Source: RBG-16-64-43 sp035288225
GTDB taxonomy: Bacteria; Chloroflexota; Anaerolineae; Anaerolineales; RBG-16-64-43
Assembly (NCBI GenBank): GCA_035288225.1
Contig: DATEAT010000030.1
Coordinates: 1-32,058, forward strand
DNA: 32,058 nt
Reading direction: 5' to 3'
In this document: piece after piece, positions 26,913 to 32,058 of the stretch
Position numbering within the stretch: position 1 is the stretch's first letter
How the letters are laid out: every line of letters begins with the position of its first letter
Made by a program: the position numbers and the translations under genes
Notes under the pieces: generated by a model
What the model was told of the DNA's origin: nothing
Seen by the model: the letters and a program-made list of their open reading frames with translations, nothing else
Databases searched by the model: none

Positions 26913-27829
26913 GCGAAACCCGCCATCTCCTGCACGTTGAGCGAGGGGGCGATCGCCTCGATCGCTTCTTGAGCCTGGCCCTCCCTGTGCATTCGCGCAC
27001 CACATTACAGCGGCTGATCGCCGAGGGTTTCGTTTCCGTCAATGCGCAGGTCCAGGTGCGCAGCGCACTCAAGGTGGAGGCGGGCGATGAGGTGCTGGTG
27101 CGCATCCCGCCGCCGGCGCCGATGAATGTCGAGGCCGAGGCCATCCCGCTGGAGGTGGTGTTCGAGAACGACGATGTGCTGGTGATCAACAAGCCGGCCG
27201 GCATGGTTGTCCACCCGGCTGTGGGTCACGCGCACGGGACGCTGGTGAGCGCAGTGCTGGCGCGCGCGCCGGAAGTGGAGCAGGTGGGCGAGGCCGAGCG
27301 ACCGGGGATCATCCACCGCCTCGACAAGGACACCTCGGGCCTGATTCTCATTGCGCGGAACGAATCGGCACAGCGCACACTACAGCGGGCCTTCGCGGAG
27401 CGGCTGGTGGAGAAGACTTACCTGGGCCTGGTCGACGGACGCCCACCCACCGCCTCCGGTCGGATCGAGACCCACGTCGGGCGCGATCCGGTACACCGTC
27501 AGCGCATGGGGGTGGTGCCGGCTTCGCGCGGGCGCCCGGCGCTCACCTTGTTCCACACCCTTGAGCAATTCAACGAGCACACCCTGCTCGAGATCCATCC
27601 GCAAACGGGGCGCACTCACCAGATCCGCGTGCATCTGAGCTACATCGGATGTCCGATTGTTGGCGATCGCGTCTATGGCCGGCGGTCGCCGACGCTCGGT
27701 GCTTCGCGCCAGATGCTGCACGCGGCGCGCCTGCGCCTCACCTTGCCCGGCGAGGCCAGCGCGCGCGAGTTTGAGGCCCCACTTCCCGAGGATTTCGCTG
27801 CAACTCTGGCCACGCTGCGCCGCAACTAA
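26909..27829 (+). CDS. rluD: RluA/RluD family 23S rRNA pseudouridine synthase
   Basis: Isomerises uridines in RNA, typically 23S rRNA helix 69 for RluD. 306 residues: an S4 RNA-binding domain at 14-67 (RLDRFLSLALP, RTTLQRLIAEGFVSVN) and the catalytic domain from about 85. The catalytic motif is HRLDKDTSGL with Asp139, preceded by VLVINKPAGMVVHP. It is followed by TYLGLVDG and PQTGRTHQIRVHLSYIGCPI, all typical of the family. It starts with GTG overlapping the lspA stop. The exact target (RluD versus another RluA-type enzyme) cannot be decided from sequence; the S4 domain favours RluD. Confidence 0.92.
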   Translation: MSETRHLLHVERGGDRLDRFLSLALPVHSRTTLQRLIAEGFVSVNAQVQVRSALKVEAGDEVLVRIPPPAPMNVEAEAIPLEVVFENDDVLVINKPAGMVVHPAVGHAHGTLVSAVLARAPEVEQVGEAERPGIIHRLDKDTSGLILIARNESAQRTLQRAFAERLVEKTYLGLVDGRPPTASGRIETHVGRDPVHRQRMGVVPASRGRPALTLFHTLEQFNEHTLLEIHPQTGRTHQIRVHLSYIGCPIVGDRVYGRRSPTLGASRQMLHAARLRLTLPGEASAREFEAPLPEDFAATLATLRRN

Positions 27830-27848
27830 TTCCCGCCAAGGACACGCC

Positions 27849-28892
27849 ATGGACACCATCGATCTTCGCTCCGACACAGTGACCCATCCCACACCCGAAA
27901 TGCGCCGCGCCATGGCCGAGGCGCAGGTGGGCGACGACGTTTTTGGCGAGGACCCGACGGTGAACCGCTTGCAAGCGATGGCGGCCGAGCGCATGGGCAA
28001 GGAGGCCGGCCTGTTTGTGGCCTCCGGGACCATGGGCAACTTGGTGGCGGTGCTCAGCCACTGCGGCCGCGGCGAAGAGGTCATCCTGGGCGACCGCGCG
28101 CACACCTTCTTATATGAAGCAGGCGGTGTGGCTGCGTTGGGCGGGGTCCACCCGCACCCGGTGCCCAATCAGACCGACGGCACCCTGCTTGTCGAGGATG
28201 TGCGCGAAGCCATCCGTGCTGAGGATGTGCATTTCCCTCACTCGCGCTTGATCTGTCTGGAGAACACGCACAACCGCTGCGGCGGTGTGGCGCTGACGGC
28301 GGAGTACACGGATGACATGGGCCGCCTGGCTCACGCGCAAGGACTGGCCCTGCACATTGACGGCGCGCGCATCTTTAACGCCGCGGCCGCGCTGGGTGTG
28401 CCGGCGCAGCGCCTGGCGCAGGCTGCCGATTCGATTTGCTTCTGCCTCTCAAAGGCGCTCTGCGCGCCGGTGGGTTCGGTGCTGTGTGGGAGCCAAGCGT
28501 TCATCGCTCAGGCCCGGCGCATCCGCAAGCAAGTCGGCGGCGGGATGCGCCAAGCGGGGATACTCGCGGCCGCGGGGATTGTCGCGCTCGAGACGATGGT
28601 CGACCGCTTGCCGGAGGATCACGCTAATGCGCAGCGCCTCGCGCGGGGATTGGGGGGCATTCCGGGCATCCTGCTCGACGCAGGTACGCCATATTCCAAC
28701 ATGGTGATCTTCGGGTTGGGGTCATCCGTCCCCATGGATGGCCGTGAAACGGCGGAACGCCTGGCGCAACGTGGCGTCCGCGTGCAGGTCATCGCTCCCC
28801 GGCGCTTCCGCGCCGCGCTCCACTATTGGGTGGATGCTCAAAGCGTCGACAGGACCATCGAAGCTTTTCGCGAGGTGTTATCCGCGGCGTAG
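27849..28892 (+). CDS. ltaE: Low-specificity L-threonine aldolase
   Basis: A PLP enzyme that cleaves L-threonine and L-allo-threonine to glycine and acetaldehyde. 347 residues with the family opening DLRSDTVTHPTPEMRRAM and the segment GDDVFGEDPTVNRLQ. FVASGTMGNLVA binds cofactor, HIDGARIFNAA holds the PLP-contacting Asp171, and the Schiff-base Lys202 lies in FCLSKALCAPVGSVL. ENTHNRCGG is also characteristic. The start ATG has AAGGA about 7 bases upstream, 20 bases after the rluD stop, so it may belong to the lspA-rluD unit. It contributes to glycine and threonine metabolism. Full length with nothing missing. Confidence 0.92.
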   Translation: MDTIDLRSDTVTHPTPEMRRAMAEAQVGDDVFGEDPTVNRLQAMAAERMGKEAGLFVASGTMGNLVAVLSHCGRGEEVILGDRAHTFLYEAGGVAALGGVHPHPVPNQTDGTLLVEDVREAIRAEDVHFPHSRLICLENTHNRCGGVALTAEYTDDMGRLAHAQGLALHIDGARIFNAAAALGVPAQRLAQAADSICFCLSKALCAPVGSVLCGSQAFIAQARRIRKQVGGGMRQAGILAAAGIVALETMVDRLPEDHANAQRLARGLGGIPGILLDAGTPYSNMVIFGLGSSVPMDGRETAERLAQRGVRVQVIAPRRFRAALHYWVDAQSVDRTIEAFREVLSAA

Positions 28893-28940
28893 ATCCTGCG
28901 GCCGGGCGGCCGGAGCGTCTCGCAAAGACGGAAGAGAGCC

Positions 28941-29057
28941 ATTGTCATCGCGAGGCGGCGCGACGGAGCAATCTGGAAAAGCAGTAGCCGCGCCTGTCGC
29001 AATGGCCGTGCGCCTCCAGGATTGCCTCGCCCCGCAGATCGAGGCCTGCAATGACAG
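28941..29057. repeat. Palindromic intergenic element with TGTCAT ends
   Basis: About 117 bases in the convergent spacer between the threonine aldolase and sppA. The left end TTGTCATCGCGAGGC and the right end GCCTGCAATGACAG are imperfect inverted repeats. Inside, GGAGCAATCTGG on the left mirrors CCAGGATTGCCTC on the right. The pattern TGTCATTGCGAGG...GCAATCT is one I recognise from short dispersed elements in bacterial intergenic regions; copy number here cannot be judged from one window. No coding capacity. Confidence 0.55.
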
Positions 29058-29124
29058 CCCTCTCGGATGATCAGAGGGATTGGCGCCCGCCAGGAATCAT
29101 GACCGCACGCTCGTTCGGGTGGCC

Positions 29125-30144
29125 TTACGGCATCCAGCGGTACTCGAGGCTCGGCCCGAGCGCCTGGCGAATGAGATCAGCCGGCAAGGTAACCCCGCTC
29201 ATGCGGGAGCTCAGCAGCCCCCACACCGACTGACGTGTGTGAAGACGAACCACCCGCGGCTCGCCCTCGATCTGGCCCAGGTCGGCCGCCTTGGCCAGCG
29301 CCTCCTGCTCGTAGCCCAGCGCGTCAACCAGCTTGAGCTCAAGCGCCTGCGACCCGGTGAAGACGCGGCCGTCGGCCAAGGCGCGCACCTCCTCCACCGG
29401 CAGCCCGCGACCCTCCGCCACGATCTTCAGGAAACCTTCGTACGTTTCGTTGACGATCGCCTGCCAGAGCGCCTGCTCGTCCTCCGTCATCTGCCGGTAG
29501 GGGCTGCCGATGTCCTTGGCGGCGCCGGACTTGATGACCGTGAACTGCACACCGAGTTTCTCCAGCAGTCCGTGTGCGTCGGGGAATTCGCTGATCACGC
29601 CGATCGAACCGGTGAGTGTGTGCGGGTTGGCGACGATGTATTCGGCCGCCATGGAGATGTAATAGGCGCCCGAGGCGGCCAGGTCGCCCATCAGCACCAC
29701 CACCGGCTTGCCGCTCTCCTTGAGCGCATGGTAGATCTCATCCGAGGGCACTACAGAGCCGCCGGGGCTGTTGACCCGCAGCAGGATGGCGCGCACGTCC
29801 GCGTCGGCCGCGGCCTGGTGAATGAGGGGGAGCAGGTCCCCTGAGGCCGCAACCACCGAGGTATCGAACGCACTGCTCTCGCCGCTGACGATCGTGCCGC
29901 TCACGTCAAGAATCGCCACCGCCGGTCCGCTGAACGGTCCGGAGATATGTTCGAAGCTCGAAGACGAGACCGGCGACTGCGCGGCCAACGAAGCCGTTGA
30001 GAGAGAAAAGAATGCAGCCATACCGGCGCAGGCGAGCATCGGCAAGGCGAAGCCGACGACGACGCCGGCCAGAGCCCATAAGCCCGAGCGTGGCGCGGCG
30101 CTGGTCGGCCTCGCCAGATTGTGAGCTAGATTAGGTGCTTCCAA
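29125..30144 (-). CDS. sppA: Signal peptide peptidase SppA, short type
   Basis: A membrane-bound Ser-Lys protease that degrades cleaved signal peptides. 339 residues: one TM anchor (about 22-46) then the S49 protease domain. Motifs are AVAILDVSGTIV, LLRVNSPGGSVVPSDEIY, GDLAASGAYYISMAA with nucleophile Ser158, TGSIGVISEF, and IKSGAAKDIGSPYR with general base Lys210. DGRVFTGSQALELKLVDALG closes the domain. The start is TTG at 30144, chosen because a strong GAGAGGAGAG ribosome site lies 6 bases before it and the frame further upstream is not protein-like; an ATG start would need an implausible 69-residue extension. Convergent with the threonine aldolase gene. Confidence 0.92.
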   Translation of the reverse strand: MEAPNLAHNLARPTSAAPRSGLWALAGVVVGFALPMLACAGMAAFFSLSTASLAAQSPVSSSSFEHISGPFSGPAVAILDVSGTIVSGESSAFDTSVVAASGDLLPLIHQAAADADVRAILLRVNSPGGSVVPSDEIYHALKESGKPVVVLMGDLAASGAYYISMAAEYIVANPHTLTGSIGVISEFPDAHGLLEKLGVQFTVIKSGAAKDIGSPYRQMTEDEQALWQAIVNETYEGFLKIVAEGRGLPVEEVRALADGRVFTGSQALELKLVDALGYEQEALAKAADLGQIEGEPRVVRLHTRQSVWGLLSSRMSGVTLPADLIRQALGPSLEYRWMP

Positions 30145-30259
30145 GGTATTCTCTCCTCTCGGCGCGCCACTGTGCCACGGCCCGCAGCGGCCTGAGCCGA
30201 GATGTGCAATGGGGCGCCCACAAATTGTAGTGCAGCCCGTCGACCGCGTAGGATTCGCA

Positions 30260-31165
30260 TCATTCGCCGAAGGTGCGCTCGACAAACTGCGCAACGTGAA
30301 GGATCGCCTCGCGCCCTTCGGGGACGAAGCTCGCGGCGAAATGCCAAACATGCTGCATCCGCGGCCAGACTTCCAGCGTCACCTTCACTCCGGCCGCCTC
30401 GGCCCGTGCCGCGAACTCTGTTGAATCGGAGAGCAACATTTCTTCGGATCCGACTTGCAACAACAGCGGCGGCAAGCCATGAAGATCCGCGAACATCGGC
30501 GAGGCGAGCGGATTGCGCGGGTCGGTCTCGCGCAGGTAGATTTCGACCGATTGGTGCATGTTGCGCGTCTCCAGTACAAGGTCGGAGGCGGCGTGAGTGC
30601 GGATCGAGGCGCCGCTCATCGTGAGGTCGGTGGCCGGGGAAAGGCATATGCCCATCCTGGGCAATGGACGCCGGCGACCGCGCAAGTCGATCAGCAGCGA
30701 AAGCACCAACCCGCCGCCGGCGGAATCGCCGGCGAGGATCAAATCACTCGGCGGCGTGGGCTGCCCGAGCAGCCATTCGTATGCGGCGGCCACATCCTGC
30801 AGCCCGGCGGGGAAGGGATGTTCCGGCGCGAGACGGTAATCGATGATGAGTGTGCGAGCTCTCAAAGCCAGCGCAAGGTTGGCGGCCAGCGCGCGGTGAG
30901 TCCCAATTGAGCCGGCGTTGAATGAGCCGCCATGCAAGTACAGGACGGTCCTCCCGGCAATCGGGTCGGCCGGCACAATCCATTCGGCAGGAATCCCCGC
31001 GGCATTGACCGGCCGGCATTCGACCTTGCCCAGCGGCCGGAACAGGCGCGCCATTGCCTCCAGGTCCGCTCGGTCCTTCTCCACAACAAGATCGCGGCGG
31101 GGCGGTGAAACCACGCGCTGCAGTCGCAGGTAAGCTTTCATCATTCCGGCTTGCCACGATTGCAT
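30260..31165 (-). CDS. Alpha/beta hydrolase, hormone-sensitive-lipase (HSL) family
   Basis: An esterase/lipase-type hydrolase of 301 residues. Key elements are the oxyanion motif VLYLHGGSFNAGS (78-81 HGGS), IIDYRLAPEHPFPAGLQD, and the nucleophile elbow LAGDSAGGGLVLSL (Ser148). An acid-residue region is QVGSEEMLLSDS (Glu or Asp about 241-247), and the catalytic His lies in MQHVWHFA (His272). RLAPEHPFPA and HGG strongly mark the HSL branch. It has no signal peptide, so it is probably cytoplasmic. The start at 31165 is set by GGGAGG 5 bases upstream. It precedes sppA on the same strand by 115 bases. The substrate is unknown; short-chain esters are typical. Confidence 0.9.
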   Translation of the reverse strand: MQSWQAGMMKAYLRLQRVVSPPRRDLVVEKDRADLEAMARLFRPLGKVECRPVNAAGIPAEWIVPADPIAGRTVLYLHGGSFNAGSIGTHRALAANLALALRARTLIIDYRLAPEHPFPAGLQDVAAAYEWLLGQPTPPSDLILAGDSAGGGLVLSLLIDLRGRRRPLPRMGICLSPATDLTMSGASIRTHAASDLVLETRNMHQSVEIYLRETDPRNPLASPMFADLHGLPPLLLQVGSEEMLLSDSTEFAARAEAAGVKVTLEVWPRMQHVWHFAASFVPEGREAILHVAQFVERTFGE

Positions 31166-31224
31166 GGATGCCTCCCTGCCTGCAGGCGAACGCTCGCGAG
31201 GAATGGGATGCGCTGGTGTGCGCG

Positions 31225-31443
31225 TCAGCGGATATGCTTGGCCGCCCGCCTCCGGGCGGCCAGTGCGGCCACAATGAAAACTGCAAGAACCGACCCCAAG
31301 ATTCGCAGCACGTTCCACTCGAGACGCAAGTTGGGCCCGCCGTGCGCGATATCTTTGAGAGCCAGATGGCTGGCTCCCAGCGCAAAGAGGGAGAGCAAAC
31401 CGAGCCCCGATGTGACCTTGATGGCGAAATGGTGTCGACTCAT
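31225..31443 (-). CDS. Small two-TM membrane protein
   Basis: 72 residues from the ATG at 31443. The first hydrophobic helix covers about 10-28 (VTSGLGLLSLFALGASHLAL), then a short loop (KDIAHGGPNLRLEW) and a second helix (about 46-63, RILGSVLAVFIVAALAA) with a basic tail RRRAAKHIR. I do not recognise the family. An alternative ATG at 31503 adds 20 residues; neither has a strong ribosome site. A minus-strand TACAAT at 31511-31506 could be the -10 box. It ends 59 bases before the HSL-type gene on the same strand and may be transcribed with it. Hydrophobic layout and positive-inside tail argue that it is real. Confidence 0.5.
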   Translation of the reverse strand: MSRHHFAIKVTSGLGLLSLFALGASHLALKDIAHGGPNLRLEWNVLRILGSVLAVFIVAALAARRRAAKHIR

Positions 31444-31801
31444 GGCGGTGAGCCTGAAAGCAGATGAGCGGGTCGAGAGTGCGCCCGGAAGGAGCCGCTT
31501 CATCAATTGTAGCGCCACACGGCGCCGGGCGCGCAGCCATCGGCGAGCGACTGCGCACGCTGCGCTCGTACTGCGGAAGCCCGCCTCGCGTGCGGCTCCC
31601 TCACGGGCCCCTTCGCGACGCCGATCGTCAGGTGATACGCAACCGCGGCGCCCATTTTGCCGTCCTTGATCGCCTCCTTCGATGCCGACTCGCTCGCTTG
31701 CCCCCTCCTCAATCGATGTCAGGCAAAAAGTAGACCCTTCGTATCTCAATAGCCTGCAAGAGCTTTGCGCCATCCAATGGCGCAGATGATTCGGATGGGC
31801 T
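31444..31801. other. Spacer with no supported gene
   Basis: About 360 bases upstream of the small membrane protein and the nuo promoter. Reading frames here are Arg/Ala-rich on both strands and look like GC-driven shadows. I see no tRNA, repeat or clear promoter apart from the minus-strand TACAAT at 31511-31506. Confidence 0.45.
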
Positions 31802-31830
31802 TTGACAACTCCCTACCTGCATGATACTAT
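31802..31830 (+). promoter_or_regulatory. Strong promoter upstream of nuoA
   Basis: A perfect TTGACA (31802-31807), 17-base spacer ending TGA, and TACTAT (31825-31830): a consensus -35 with an extended -10. It leaves a leader of about 100 bases before nuoA and presumably drives a nuo operon beyond the window. Confidence 0.72.
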
Positions 31831-31938
31831 CTGGCGCGCTGTCCCCCTGGGGCGCGCCTCCTCTTTGACCCTTGATAATGCACTACAACGGTCGCCTGGC
31901 GGATCGAACGCATCTCATCGTTGGCGAGGCAGTCGGTA

Positions 31939-32058
31939 ATGGATAACGCGTGGTCGGTGGTCGGCATCTTTATGATCGTAGCCATCGTACTGCCGGGGGC
32001 GGCTCTGATCATGGCGCGGTTGCTCGGTCCGAAGAAACCCAGCCCGATCAAACAACAA
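31939..32058 (+). CDS. nuoA: NADH-quinone oxidoreductase subunit A, N-terminal part
   Basis: Forty codons are visible before the window ends. The product starts MDNAWSVVGIFMIVAIVLPG, a first TM helix of the NuoA type, then ALIMARLLGPKKPSPIKQQ. The LLGPKKPSPIK stretch matches the conserved loop of NuoA (RP-x-x-P-x-K) that precedes the YECG motif, which lies outside the window. NuoA is a membrane subunit of respiratory complex I near the quinone site. The start has GAGG about 9 bases upstream. It is truncated only by the window edge. Presence beside nifJ suggests a flexible respiratory and fermentative organism. Confidence 0.8.
   Translation, partial: MDNAWSVVGIFMIVAIVLPGAALIMARLLGPKKPSPIKQQ

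Noticed and set aside
30126..30647. 173-codon minus-strand frame overlapping the HSL gene
   Set aside because: Another frame of a clear alpha/beta hydrolase gene; no domain features.
31503..31712. 69-codon minus-strand frame (MRRGQASESASK...)
   Set aside because: The first half looks faintly protein-like but the second is Arg/Ala-rich; no ribosome site or neighbour support.

Overview
The window is GC-rich chromosomal DNA that looks like a member of the Chloroflexota, probably Anaerolineae-like. Reasons: Thr/Pro-rich extracellular linkers and an SH3b domain on a membrane protein; a MutL-like gene embedded in an operon of membrane and zinc-ribbon genes; a NifJ plus DHOD-like pair; a HTH_34-type regulator; convergent spacers filled with short inverted repeats. 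This placement is inference; no rRNA is present. I see no tRNA, rRNA, CRISPR array or insertion sequence.

Layout. 1-3000: sugar phosphomutase and an MGT-type glycosyltransferase, both minus. 3200-5760: a YtxG/YtxH-like envelope pair (minus) diverging from a HAD phosphatase and a DUF389-like/SH3b membrane protein (plus). 5760-6400: a repeat-filled convergent spacer. 6400-11060: DHOD-like protein and full-length pyruvate:ferredoxin oxidoreductase (minus), implying anaerobic or facultative metabolism. 11466-12804: GNAT protein and a small hypothetical.

12828-20640: seven tightly packed co-directional genes. They encode a two-TM protein of DUF6754 type, a six-TM protein, a zinc-ribbon protein with eight Trp-Leu-type motifs, another polytopic membrane protein, an ASKHA-fold MutL-like protein, a barrel-sandwich/KOW-like protein, and a protein with an N-terminal TM plus a C-terminal LPKTG signal. 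No glutamate mutase subunit is present, so the set looks like an uncharacterised envelope-associated assembly.

20918-26292: an isoleucine T-box leader with promoter, specifier ATC, T-box bulge and terminator, then two genes on the opposite strand (HTH regulator and six-TM protein with their own operator/promoter), then alaX and ileS. The T-box is therefore about 1.1 kb from its likely target operon and separated from it by an antisense gene pair. IleS carries an inverted class I signature (GTHH instead of HxGH).

26385-32058: lspA-rluD, threonine aldolase, a convergent spacer with a mobile-looking inverted repeat, sppA, an HSL-type alpha/beta hydrolase, a small membrane protein, and the start of nuoA behind a strong promoter; nuoA runs off the window end.
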